DNA of 64,000 nt from JAACFF01 sp963701435 (lineage in GTDB: Bacteria; Chloroflexota; Anaerolineae; Promineifilales; Promineifilaceae). Below are positions 17,738-26,113 of this stretch, one piece after another. Position 1 is the first letter of the stretch. Every line of letters begins with the position of its first letter. The notes under the pieces are model-generated. The model saw only the letters and a program-made list of their open reading frames with translations. It did no database searches and was not told where the DNA came from. Made by a program: the position numbers and the translations under genes. The DNA is taken from positions 372,001 through 436,000 of the forward strand of contig CAVPAL010000006.1 in NCBI GenBank assembly GCA_963701435.1, written 5' to 3'.

Positions 17738-17850
17738 GGACCGATGACAACCAGGTGATCCTGGGCACCCAGAAGAGACGCCTTAGCGCTGCTTCCTTCC
17801 GGATCTGACGCGGTTCGACGGCTTCTGCCGCCAGGGACCCAGTCATCACC
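17738..17850 (-). ncRNA. ffs: Signal recognition particle RNA (small bacterial 4.5S type)
   Basis: The minus strand contains CAGATCCGGAAGGAAGCAGC, the near-invariant apical loop of SRP RNA (symmetric and asymmetric internal loops that bind Ffh). Flanks can pair into one long rod: GATGACTGGGTCCC on the 5' side against the ACCTGGTTGTCATC side 3'. The size of about 110 bases fits the small bacterial form. The exact ends are uncertain by several bases. It lies in the spacer between the G5/3D gene and the phosphoribosyltransferase gene; a short open frame across it has no coding value. Confidence 0.85.
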
Positions 17851-17932
17851 GGACACACAGGCATATCGCGGCAAATATCCTAACAAAAGTGACTATGGCA
17901 AGCAAATTTGCTCACACGCAAACGACCCAGCC

Positions 17933-18436
17933 TCAATTCCAAATTCCCAGCGCCTCAGGCCCGCGATCCAATTCCCAGGGATAAATGATGTATGCATCAG
18001 AAACTGCGGCATAGTACGTCGGCGAGTAGCCTGGGTAAAGGGATGAAGCAGGTTTATAGTGCAAGACGCATGTTTCCGGATACCCGCCGGCCGCATCAAC
18101 GCGGTTAGCGACCGTCACGCTGTTGCGTCCTTTGGTCCACACATCATCCACAACCAAAACCCGGCGTCCCTCCAAGAGCGAATCATCAGGAAATTCGATG
18201 AATTCGGGAATAGCATATTTTACCTGCTGCGGTGACTGCATGCCGGGAAAATCGGCCGGAAACCGGATTGAGGCGGTCAAAATATAGGTGATGTCTAACG
18301 CTTCGGCCAACAAGCCGCCGGGTACGATGCCGCCACGGGTGATGATTAGCATGGAATCAAAACGGCCGTGTATCTGCGGTACCAGGTAATCAATCAATTT
18401 GTCGACATCTGACCAGGTTAAAACCTCTCGGCGCAT
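17933..18436 (-). CDS. Phosphoribosyltransferase (purine PRTase type)
   Basis: 167 residues with the PRPP-binding motif VLVVDDVWTKGRNS (about 97-110) and an N-terminal hydrophobic strand followed by ITRGGIVPGGLLAEAL, the pyrophosphate-binding loop. The overall size matches short xanthine/hypoxanthine PRTases, which salvage a base with PRPP. The base cannot be named from sequence alone. It has an AGGAG ribosome site, and a 39-base hairpin stands directly before that site in the 5' leader. One ACGGCCGT lies inside. Confidence 0.8.
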   Translation of the reverse strand: MRREVLTWSDVDKLIDYLVPQIHGRFDSMLIITRGGIVPGGLLAEALDITYILTASIRFPADFPGMQSPQQVKYAIPEFIEFPDDSLLEGRRVLVVDDVWTKGRNSVTVANRVDAAGGYPETCVLHYKPASSLYPGYSPTYYAAVSDAYIIYPWELDRGPEALGIWN

Positions 18437-18455
18437 TGATTGCTCCTAATAGTTG

Positions 18456-18494
18456 AAAGTGACTGTTTCCATTAATAATTGGAACAGTCACTTT
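18456..18494. repeat. Strong hairpin in the leader of the phosphoribosyltransferase gene
   Basis: Arms AAAGTGACTGTTTCCA and TGGAACAGTCACTTT (15-16 bp, one bulge) enclose TTAATAAT. It lies 20-60 bases before the ATG, immediately upstream of the ribosome site. It may be an operator or an RNA control element. The remaining spacer to 18948 shows one ACGGCCGT (18765) and no gene. Confidence 0.55.
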
Positions 18495-18948
18495 GCCTGA
18501 ATTCTTATGGTAATTACGGGTTGCTCTGGGTAACACGAATTGTGTACCAAATATCTGTAAGCGGCTATCCTACCCTGACAGCCTGACTGTGTCAACTTTA
18601 TTTATTAACTGCCTGTTTTTAATCTGCCAATTTCGATCCATTGTCGCGAGAATGCGCTTTACCATGACAGTCAGTTTAGTGCAGAATATGCATTCAGAGT
18701 GTCAATTTTGTTATGAGGGCTGACTTTTTGGCGGAACTGGTTTAAGATAAAGATCGGATTGAGCAACGGCCGTTCCCAACATCGCGCCATCTACCCCAAT
18801 GGCCGGCCTTTGAGCGAAACCTGTGCAAACAGGTAATTCACAAAAATCCAGGCTGTTGTATTCAAAGTGTTTTTTGTGATTTACTACCTAAAAGCACTCT
18901 CGCGGATTTCTTTATTTTATCGTGCAAAAAAAGTCGCAAAAAGCAGTT

Positions 18949-19965
18949 ATGTCAATACAACAAGACCTATTGAGCCTCATTGATACATCTTTTAATGAAG
19001 AAAGCGTGCGTGAACTCTGTTTCTTACTGTCAGTCGATTACGATAATTTGCCCGCGACCGGAAAACGCAACAAGGCGCGTGAGCTGATCGCGCTGTTTTT
19101 GGCCAATAAAACTTTGCCGGAATTGGTACAAAAGTGCCGGATCATGCGTCCCGCTGTCGGCTGGCCCGATCCTGAAACCGGCGGGGAGAACGGAGACCCC
19201 CAAAACCCACTCCCCTTTGAGCCGGCGCTGGTTGAAATACCGGAAGGTTCATTTTTGATGGGCAGCCATCCGGGCGAAGATGTCTCAATGCACGAGACGC
19301 CCCAGCATAAAGTTACGCTGGCGCAGTACTATTTAGGAAAATTCCCGGTGACGCTAGCAGAATACGCCCATTTCATCCGACAAAGTGGGCATCCGGCGCC
19401 GCAGCGACCCGCCTGGCCTGGCAGCGACATCCCCAAGGAGCAATTACGCCTCCCTGTGGTTGGCGTCAGTTGGTATGATGCGCTGGCGTATTGTGAATGG
19501 CTGTACTCTATGACGCAACGGCCGTATCGCCTGCCAACAGAAGCGGAATGGGAAAAGGGTGCGCGGGGTGAAGACGGCCGTATCTACCCCTGGGGCAACC
19601 AATGGCAGCCCGGTTACTGCAATAATCAAAGTGACGCCGTCACGCCAGTTAATGCATACCCGCAAGGCGCAAGCCCAAATGGCTGCTGCGATATGATCGG
19701 GAATGCGAGCGAATGGACCAGCACGCTTTGGGGTCCGGATTGGCAGAAAAGCGCCTATCCCTACCCGTATCGGGCCGATGACGGGCGCGAAAACCAGGAC
19801 GCCAGCAAAAACGTCCATCGGATTTTCCGCGGTGGCGATTATGATGATCAGCTAGTCCAGTTACGCGCCGCAGCCCGCGCCTGGTATGCTCCCGATCATA
19901 ACCACAAAGCGCGCGGTTTTCGCGTCGCGCTGGACGGAGAAATACATAAGGAAACAGCAGGATGA
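18949..19965 (+). CDS. Effector-associated (EAD7-like) domain fused to an FGE/sulfatase-modifying-factor domain
   Basis: 338 residues from the ATG at 18949 (a GTG at 18922 is possible). Residues about 1-65 (QQDLLSLIDTSFNEESVREL to PELVQKCRIMRP) form an all-helical death-like module of the effector-associated-domain type, with the usual ELCFLLSVDYDNLP core; such domains pair conflict-system partners by homotypic contact. After a short linker comes a complete FGE-sulfatase (C-type-lectin-fold) domain: PEGSFLMGS, RLPTEAEWEKGARG, DMIGNASEWTSTLWG, FRGGDYDD, ARGFRVAL. In defence loci this domain is usually a binding or recognition module, not a formylglycine enzyme. It is the first gene of a three-gene cassette and overlaps the SIR2-like gene by four bases. 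Confidence 0.82.
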   Translation: MSIQQDLLSLIDTSFNEESVRELCFLLSVDYDNLPATGKRNKARELIALFLANKTLPELVQKCRIMRPAVGWPDPETGGENGDPQNPLPFEPALVEIPEGSFLMGSHPGEDVSMHETPQHKVTLAQYYLGKFPVTLAEYAHFIRQSGHPAPQRPAWPGSDIPKEQLRLPVVGVSWYDALAYCEWLYSMTQRPYRLPTEAEWEKGARGEDGRIYPWGNQWQPGYCNNQSDAVTPVNAYPQGASPNGCCDMIGNASEWTSTLWGPDWQKSAYPYPYRADDGRENQDASKNVHRIFRGGDYDDQLVQLRAAARAWYAPDHNHKARGFRVALDGEIHKETAG

Positions 19966-20999
19966 CAAACGTCAACGGCAAAAATGACCAGAACACGGAT
20001 GAAGCCGTCGTTAATGAGACCAATTGGGATTTTCTTGTTGAATTGATCAACATTGAAAAATGTACGCCCTTGTTGAGCAATATGATGGTCATGGATTATA
20101 TCTTTGGCGATTGGAACTATGTCCGCGCCTGGGCCAAAGAAGTGAATTATCCTTTGACAGATGATCGTAACCCGGCGCACGTGGCCCATTTTCTCAGCAT
20201 TACCAGCGGTGATGAACTGGTTGCCAAGTCAGATTATTTACGCTTTCTGAAAGAAAGTTTGTTTATACAGAAATCCGAGGGGGAAGCGATCGACAGCAAT
20301 CCTTTTTTAGAGATGCTGCATGAAGAGCTGCCGCGCCTCACCTTTACTCAGGCTGCCATGCGGCTCGGCGCCGGGGACCCACAGCAGCAAAATGATCCCT
20401 TTACCGCTTTGGCGCGTTTGCCGTTCCCCGTTTATCTGACAACAAGCTATCACACTTTTATGGAAGAAGCGCTGACTGCTGCCGGCAAAACGCCCCACAC
20501 CGTCACCTATAACTGGACTGACGAGTTTGACAGCGGCTCTGTTTCAACCCAGGCTACCCAGCTCGACTTTCAGCCCACAAAAGACGATCCCCTGGTTTAT
20601 CATTTTCATGGCCTGGACAGCGACGCCTCCTCGCTCGTCTTGACCGAGGAAAACTATTTTGAGTTCTTTGAGCGCATGTCACGTGACCTGGAGCGTTCAA
20701 CCGGCCTGCCCGATGTGGTGCGCCATGCGTTGGCCACATCCTCCATTCTGCTGCTGGGCTTCGATATTCAAAGCTGGCCGTTTCGCGTTGTATTTCGCGG
20801 GCCGATTAAAGCAATTTTTAACCGCCGCCGTCCGTTGAGTATTTGTTTGCAGTTGTTACCCAACCCGGATGCCGGTATTGTCGATTCCGCTCAATTCCGT
20901 AAATATCTGCTGGCCTACCTCAGTGGTTACAAATTCAGCGTCCATTGGGGCGATGTGACCAGTTTCATGCAAGAACTTTGGTCTCATTGGGAGAAGTAA
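19962..20999 (+). CDS. SIR2-like protein with a degenerate NAD-binding loop
   Basis: 345 residues. The layout is that of SIR2_2-type proteins of STAND/defence loci: an N-terminal CTPLL segment, PVYLTTSYHTFMEEAL (normally TTNYD), VYHFHG with the expected catalytic His, and a late ILLLGFDIQSWPFR. Close relatives read CTPFLGAGA at the NAD-binding loop; here it reads CTPLLSNMM, so the GAG motif is gone, and the TTNYD Asn and Asp are Ser and His. An NADase or deacetylase function is therefore doubtful. It is coupled by ATGA overlap to the EAD-FGE gene and lies 3 bases before the nSTAND gene, so the three are made together. Family likely, activity uncertain. Confidence 0.72.
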   Translation: MTNVNGKNDQNTDEAVVNETNWDFLVELINIEKCTPLLSNMMVMDYIFGDWNYVRAWAKEVNYPLTDDRNPAHVAHFLSITSGDELVAKSDYLRFLKESLFIQKSEGEAIDSNPFLEMLHEELPRLTFTQAAMRLGAGDPQQQNDPFTALARLPFPVYLTTSYHTFMEEALTAAGKTPHTVTYNWTDEFDSGSVSTQATQLDFQPTKDDPLVYHFHGLDSDASSLVLTEENYFEFFERMSRDLERSTGLPDVVRHALATSSILLLGFDIQSWPFRVVFRGPIKAIFNRRRPLSICLQLLPNPDAGIVDSAQFRKYLLAYLSGYKFSVHWGDVTSFMQELWSHWEK

Positions 21000-21002
21000 A
21001 TC

Positions 21003-23663
21003 ATGGCTCCATCTGTAAAAAACCCCTATGTCGGCCCGCGCAGCTTTGAAGAAGAAGACAAGGCGTATTTTTTCGGCCGTGACGTCGAGGCCAGCAATTT
21101 ACGGTCATTGGTAGTCTCGCAGCGGCTGGTGTTGTTTTATGCCCAGTCCGGGGCGGGTAAAAGCTCATTAATAAATACCCGCCTGATTCCTGAACTACGT
21201 CAAGAAGCATTCCACGTTCTGCCGACCGCGCGCGTCAGCGGGCAACTGCCGGCAGGAATAGGCCAGGTTGATAATATATTTATATTCAATATGCTGTTAA
21301 ATTTGGAGGGGGGACATCCCCAGCCTGAAAGCCTTAACGCGCTCTCGCAGAAAACGCTTAGCGAGTATTTGCAAACCCATCATGCCACGCCACAAAATAT
21401 GGTCACAATTCCAGGCGTTGAGGCCAGCCGGGTACTGATTATTGACCAGTTTGAAGAAATTGTTACCACCCATCTTGACCACTGGCACAAACGGGAAGCT
21501 TTTTTTCTCCAACTGCGTGAGGCGATGCAGGCGGACCACCTTTTGTGGGTGCTTCTGGCCATGCGCGAGGATCATATTGCGGCGTTAGAACCCTATGCGC
21601 ATCTGCTGCCCGGTAACTTGCGTTCGCGTTACTACATGCAGCGCATGCGCGCGCCGGCGGCCATTATCGCCGTGAGCGAACCGGCGCGCCTGGCGGGTCG
21701 TCCTTTCGAGGAAGGCGTAGCCCGGCAGTTGATCGACAATTTGCGCCAGGTGCATGCCGAAGAGGAAACGGCCGTTTCGTTGGGTGAGTTCGTCGAACCG
21801 GTGCAGCTTCAAGTGGTATGCCGTACGCTGTGGCAAAACCTCCAGCAAAAGCCTGCGGATGTGATCAGCGCAGCCAATTTAGAGGAATTGGGGAATGTGG
21901 ATCAGACCCTGGCAGATTTTTATGACAGCGCCGTTTTCCGTGCCGCGCAGGAAACCGGCGAGTCGGAATTTTCAATTCGCAACTGGTTTGAGCGCAAACT
22001 CATTACCGAAGCAGGCACGCGCGGCACCGTTTACCAGGGCAGTGAACAGACGGCCGGACTGGATAACGACGCCGTACGCGTGCTGGCCAACCAATATTTG
22101 CTGCGCGCCGAAAATCGCGCCGGAGGCGCCTGGTATGAGCTGGTACACGACCGTTTTGTTTTTCCCATTTTGCAATCCAACACGAGCTGGCGTGAAAGAC
22201 AAAATCCGCTTCTGCAAGCAGTTGAAAAATGGGATCGCTCCGGTCGCGAGAAAGCCTTACTTTACGCAGGCGCCCAGCTTGAACAAACCTTGGCAACGGT
22301 CAACCGCAGGGACCTTGAGCCGCTGGTGCAGGAATTTTTGGAAGCCAGCGAGGAAGCGCAAAGCCAGTATGCGCTGGCCGCAGCGCAGGCCCAGGCAGAA
22401 ACTGAACGCCTGCGCGCCGATACGGAACGAATGCGCGCAGAGCAAGAAAGACGCGAAGCAAACCGGCTGCGATTTATCACGGTGGCGTTGATTATTATGG
22501 TTTTGCTGGCTGCCATTGCCACAGTTGGAGCGTTTATTGAAAGATCAAATGCAAATGCTAATGCGACTCTTGCCATTCAGAATGAAGCTACGGCGATTGC
22601 AAACGCAACTATTGCGTGGAACAATGCTGTGGTGGCCGGCCAAAATGCCGAAGCGGCCTTGTCCAGCGCGGCAGCAGCTATTCGCCTGGCGACGGCTGTG
22701 GCTCTAAGTCAGGCAGAGGCAGACCAAAATGAACGCATTGCTGTCGAAAATGCTGCTATGGCAGATGCAAACGCAACAAATGTTTGGAACAATGCCATGG
22801 TGGCTGCAGAAAGCATTGCCGTGCAGGAAGCACTGATTGCCACGCAGGAATATGTGTTAACGGCCGTTCCCATCGTTACCACCCCGTCTACTATTTTGAT
22901 CACCCCTCAACCATCGGCGACGCCCCTGCCCACGCTGTCGAGCGCACAAACTGCATCAATCGAAACGTTTCGAATCGGTCAGACCGTACAAGGTAAACCC
23001 CTGGAAGTTGTGCGCTTTGGAAACGGCGCCAAAGCCGTTGTGCTGGTTGGCGGCATGCAGGCCGGGTTTTCGCCGGGCACGGTTGCGTTGGCCGAACAGG
23101 CAGTGGCCTACTATGAAGCCAATCCGCAGGCGATACCAGATGATGTATCGCTGTACATTTTGCCATCTCTCAACAGAGACAGCCCTATTGCAGCCGGTCG
23201 CTTGGAAGGGCGTCTTAACGCCAACGGCGTCGATCTGAACCGCAATTGGGATTGTAACTGGAACGAAGACGCTTCCTGGAGCGGCATTGTGGTGCCGGGT
23301 AGCGGCGGCAGCAAGCCTTTTTCCGAACCGGAGACACGCAGCCTGCGCAATTTTCTACAGCGCGTGCGGCCTGAGGCGGTGGTGTTGTGGTATGCGCGCG
23401 CAAGCGGCGGGCTGGCTTCAGCCGGAGGCTGCGGTTCACAAAGCCAGGTTTCAGGCCCGCTCTCAGAAATTTATGGCAAAGCGGCCGGATACAATGTCAC
23501 CGACTACGCCAATTTTGTGGGCGCGGTCGAAGGGGATGCGTCGAATTGGCTGGATGAGCGTGGAGTAGCGGCCGTTTCCATTGTCTTACCTACCTACGAA
23601 CAACCGGATTGGGAAAACAACCTGGCCGGTATCCAGGCTGTGATAAACGCGGTAGGCGGATAG
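21003..23663 (+). CDS. Membrane nSTAND-type NTPase with a degenerate M14-carboxypeptidase-like ectodomain
   Basis: 886 residues. NPYVGPRSFEEEDKAYFFGR followed by Walker A AQSGAGKSSL (about 47-56) and Walker B VLIIDQFEE (about 148) is the nSTAND1 signature. Residues about 430-488 are a charged coiled coil, then one membrane helix (ITVALIIMVLLAAIATVGAF, about 491-510), an Ala/Asn-rich region and a Thr/Pro linker. From about 651 a zinc-carboxypeptidase (M14) fold follows: VVLVGG, LYILPSLNRDSP, NANGVDLNRNWDCNW, PFSEPETRSLRNFL. The zinc-binding HxxE position reads MQAGF and the later His region reads WYARASG, so metal binding looks lost. ATPase inside and the peptidase-like domain outside is the simplest topology. 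It is the third gene of the cassette. Confidence 0.82.
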   Translation: MAPSVKNPYVGPRSFEEEDKAYFFGRDVEASNLRSLVVSQRLVLFYAQSGAGKSSLINTRLIPELRQEAFHVLPTARVSGQLPAGIGQVDNIFIFNMLLNLEGGHPQPESLNALSQKTLSEYLQTHHATPQNMVTIPGVEASRVLIIDQFEEIVTTHLDHWHKREAFFLQLREAMQADHLLWVLLAMREDHIAALEPYAHLLPGNLRSRYYMQRMRAPAAIIAVSEPARLAGRPFEEGVARQLIDNLRQVHAEEETAVSLGEFVEPVQLQVVCRTLWQNLQQKPADVISAANLEELGNVDQTLADFYDSAVFRAAQETGESEFSIRNWFERKLITEAGTRGTVYQGSEQTAGLDNDAVRVLANQYLLRAENRAGGAWYELVHDRFVFPILQSNTSWRERQNPLLQAVEKWDRSGREKALLYAGAQLEQTLATVNRRDLEPLVQEFLEASEEAQSQYALAAAQAQAETERLRADTERMRAEQERREANRLRFITVALIIMVLLAAIATVGAFIERSNANANATLAIQNEATAIANATIAWNNAVVAGQNAEAALSSAAAAIRLATAVALSQAEADQNERIAVENAAMADANATNVWNNAMVAAESIAVQEALIATQEYVLTAVPIVTTPSTILITPQPSATPLPTLSSAQTASIETFRIGQTVQGKPLEVVRFGNGAKAVVLVGGMQAGFSPGTVALAEQAVAYYEANPQAIPDDVSLYILPSLNRDSPIAAGRLEGRLNANGVDLNRNWDCNWNEDASWSGIVVPGSGGSKPFSEPETRSLRNFLQRVRPEAVVLWYARASGGLASAGGCGSQSQVSGPLSEIYGKAAGYNVTDYANFVGAVEGDASNWLDERGVAAVSIVLPTYEQPDWENNLAGIQAVINAVGG

Positions 23664-23687
23664 CCAGCTAAACAAAGCTAATTTTGT

Positions 23688-23716
23688 TTGCTGTGGATGC
23701 GCCACAATGTTATAAT
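23688..23716 (+). promoter_or_regulatory. Sigma-70-type promoter of tRNA-Val
   Basis: TTGCTG (23688-23693), a 17-base spacer and TATAAT (23711-23716); the tRNA begins 12 bases after the -10 box. The spacing is ideal. Confidence 0.65.
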
Positions 23717-23727
23717 TTTGCTCCCTT

Positions 23728-23801
<74 letters not shown>

Positions 23802-24004
23802 TATATGGCACTCTGGTCTAGAAATCAGGGTGCTGTTCGCTTATTTGGGGGGTAGCCTGCTAATATCATACCGAATCCAGAGCAGTAGCTGACCGCACGG
23901 ATAGGCGTCCCCTCCGTTTGCCAGACACCTGCTTAACCCCGCAATATCCGATTCAAATAGCTTCCAAAACCCGCCCGAAAATCCGGAGCGGAAATCACAG
24001 TCAG

Positions 24005-24456
24005 AGCAACAAGGGCTCAAGGACGCGCCGGATTATTTTCGAGATGGAGAAGATGTTTTAGTCATATGGAGGCTGGACTGTCTTGGTAGTTCGTTGAAAG
24101 ATCTGATCGACTTTAGTCAATCGGCTTGAACAGCGACATATTGGCTTTAAGCGCTTACAAGGTCCGGTGGATACGACATGGTCCGGCGGCATGCTTGTCT
24201 TTCAAATATTCGGCGAATTGTCCGAATTCGAGCGCGACCTCATCCGCGAACCTATCAAGGCCGGACTCGCGGCGGCTAGGGCCAGAGGCAAGAAAGGCGG
24301 GAGACGCAGAGCACTCAATGAGGATCAGACGCAGCGTCTCTATCAACTCTATGACGACATTGATTCTAACGGCCACAGGAAATACACTATCATTGACCCT
24401 GTACCATTAGGATTGTTGCCATGTTCCGAGCAGTACAATTCGATCTCACACCATTG
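24005..24456 (+). pseudogene. Decayed serine recombinase (resolvase/invertase family)
   Basis: The reading GLKDAPDYFRDGEDVLVIWR then LDCLGSSLKDLID, a one-base shift near 24113, then LVNRLEQRHIGFKRLQGPVD, TTWSGGMLVFQIFGELSEFE and RDLIREPIKAGLAAARARGK gives the middle and end of a resolvase domain and part of its HTH. The N-terminal segment with the nucleophilic serine is missing and the frame is broken, so it cannot work. Known relatives of this Tn3-resolvase/DNA-invertase type move or invert DNA. It lies at the left end of the island, where a recombinase would be expected, but serine resolvases are not the usual tRNA-targeting integrases. Confidence 0.75.
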
Positions 24457-24517
24457 ACAAAGACACTTGCACACACTCTTCAAGTCACTATCAATATGTT
24501 CATTGTCATAATTTTTC

Positions 24518-24577
24518 TGTGACAAAAGTCACGTTATTTTTAAGTTAGCTGACAACCAGATACCTGATCCTTATAAT
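24518..24577 (+). promoter_or_regulatory. CRP/FNR-like site and sigma-70-type promoter heading the island cargo operon
   Basis: TGTGACAAAAGTCACG (24518-24533) matches TGTGA-N6-TCACA at nine of ten defined positions. Downstream are CTGACA (24549-24554), exactly 17 bases, and TATAAT (24572-24577). If transcription starts near 24584 the site is centred about 58 bases upstream, close to class I CRP spacing. The remaining spacer 24457-24743 has no gene. Cognate regulator unknown. Confidence 0.6.
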
Positions 24578-24743
24578 GGTAATATCGGGAGGTTTTTACT
24601 GGATTTTCACCTAGACTAATCATTTCCTTGCAAGGTGTTAAAGCCATTGTTTGAATCTCAAGCTTTCTAATTTAAATACGATTTTGGATCAATTTGTGAT
24701 CTGAGCGCTATGAAGACCCTGAGCATTTGCCAGCGATTTTGAA

Positions 24744-25325
24744 ATGAAAAAAAATATTGCTGTGTGGGAAATTGCCGGCTTTTTTTTCGTTCTCATTTGT
24801 GGCTCGTTGCTGCATTTTGCTTTCGAGCTCAGTGGTTTTTGGAAGCCGGTGGCGCTAGTTGCGGCTGTGAATGAAAGTACCTGGGAACACCTTAAGATGG
24901 TGTTTTGGCCAGGACTTGTTTTTTTTATAGCGCAGTACTACTTTCTAAGAAATATGGAATGCACCAATCGTTATTGGTGCGCCAAGGCCGTTTGTCTCTT
25001 GCTCATGCCGCTGATCATTGCCGTTGGGTGGTATGCCGCCATAGGTCTCCTCGGAGAAAACAACTTTACCGTCAATATCATCCTCTTCGTTGGTGCAATT
25101 ATCATTGGTCAGCTTGTCAGTTATCTTATCTTGACCAGCAAGATATCAACAAGCATCAGCCAAAAACGATCAATCATTATCATTCTGCTGCTAACGCTTA
25201 CCTTTGCGACGCTCACTTATTTGCCGCCGAGAATGTTCTTATTTGAGCATATGGACCTGGAAAACACAGGTCAATACGGGATTTTGGAAAGCTACGAGGA
25301 CTTGCTCATCTTTGGCGACAGCTAA
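24744..25325 (+). CDS. DUF6512-like integral membrane protein
   Basis: 193 residues with about five or six hydrophobic helices and the recurrent early motif GSLLHFAFELSG followed by AAVNESTWEHLKMVF, which I recognise from small multi-pass proteins of unknown function (DUF6512). It sits about 165 bases downstream of the predicted CRP/FNR-like promoter and is the first gene of the island's cargo, followed after 50 bases by the PlsY-like gene. No enzymatic residues are evident. It may act in lipid or envelope handling with its neighbours, which is inference from context only. Confidence 0.65.
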   Translation: MKKNIAVWEIAGFFFVLICGSLLHFAFELSGFWKPVALVAAVNESTWEHLKMVFWPGLVFFIAQYYFLRNMECTNRYWCAKAVCLLLMPLIIAVGWYAAIGLLGENNFTVNIILFVGAIIIGQLVSYLILTSKISTSISQKRSIIIILLLTLTFATLTYLPPRMFLFEHMDLENTGQYGILESYEDLLIFGDS

Positions 25326-25375
25326 CTAAGACAATGCTGCATGGAGTAAATGTGAACTAAAAGAGAGGTATGAGA

Positions 25376-26083
25376 ATGGAGATTGAAATCATTATTGGCG
25401 TCGCCGTGATCAGTTATTTGATTGGTGCGCTCTCATTCTCAAGAATCATCACCCGGCTGGTCAATCCAAAGGCAGATCTAAAAAATGTCACTTTGCCATC
25501 CGACGATGGAGCATCGGATACACAACTTCGCCACATGGGCGCCACCACGGCCTCAATTCAGTTGGGTGCACGCTGGGGTTGTTTTATTGGGTGGATGGAT
25601 ATTCTCAAAGTAGCGGTTCCAACATTGGTTATCAAACTATTATACCCAGAACAACCCTATTATTTGATTGCGGCCATATTCGGGATGATCGGTCACAATT
25701 GGCCTGTCTATTACAAATTCAAGGGTGGAGCGGGCATCTCGGCAATATACGGTGGCGCTCTTGTCATTGATTTTGTCGGGGCCATCTTGTGCGCGGTATT
25801 AGGTATGCTCTTAGGATTCGTCGTTGTAAAAGATATCCTGATTGCCTATTTCTCAGGCCCTTGGTTGCTAATTCCTTGGTTCTGGTTCGTCAGACGAGAT
25901 CCATATCTTGTCGCCTACGCGGTTATTGTCAACATCATCTTCATATTAGCCATGATACCAGAAATTCGTGACCATATTCGAGCACGTCGAGAAGGAAAGA
26001 TTGAATTGAATTCCGCAATGGAGAGCTTCCCCATGGGCCGTGGGATGAAGCAGATTATGACACGTCTCAGGTTAAGCAAATGA
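25376..26083 (+). CDS. PlsY-like glycerol-3-phosphate acyltransferase paralogue
   Basis: 235 residues from the ATG at 25376 (better spaced from AAGAGAGG than the ATG at 25370). Multi-pass membrane protein with PlsY motifs: MGATTASIQLGARWG in place of the usual GNIGATNxxR, and GHNWPVYYKFKGGAGISAIYG, the classical GHxFPVxxxFKGGKG box with one Lys changed to Ala. PlsY transfers acyl groups from acyl-phosphate to glycerol-3-phosphate. The changed glycine/lysine positions and the extended C-terminal tail suggest a paralogue with a different acyl acceptor or donor. It is followed by the dikinase gene after 30 bases, so they are probably co-transcribed. Confidence 0.78.
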   Translation: MEIEIIIGVAVISYLIGALSFSRIITRLVNPKADLKNVTLPSDDGASDTQLRHMGATTASIQLGARWGCFIGWMDILKVAVPTLVIKLLYPEQPYYLIAAIFGMIGHNWPVYYKFKGGAGISAIYGGALVIDFVGAILCAVLGMLLGFVVVKDILIAYFSGPWLLIPWFWFVRRDPYLVAYAVIVNIIFILAMIPEIRDHIRARREGKIELNSAMESFPMGRGMKQIMTRLRLSK

Positions 26084-26113
26084 ATATGAGCCAAGGGTAA
26101 ACCTATTAAGACT

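Noticed and set aside
17661..17864. A 67-codon minus-strand open frame
   Set aside because: It lies across the SRP RNA, whose conserved loop explains the sequence.
18949..19965. FGE/C-type-lectin domain as the target of a diversity-generating retroelement
   Set aside because: No reverse transcriptase and no template/variable repeat pair are visible in the window.
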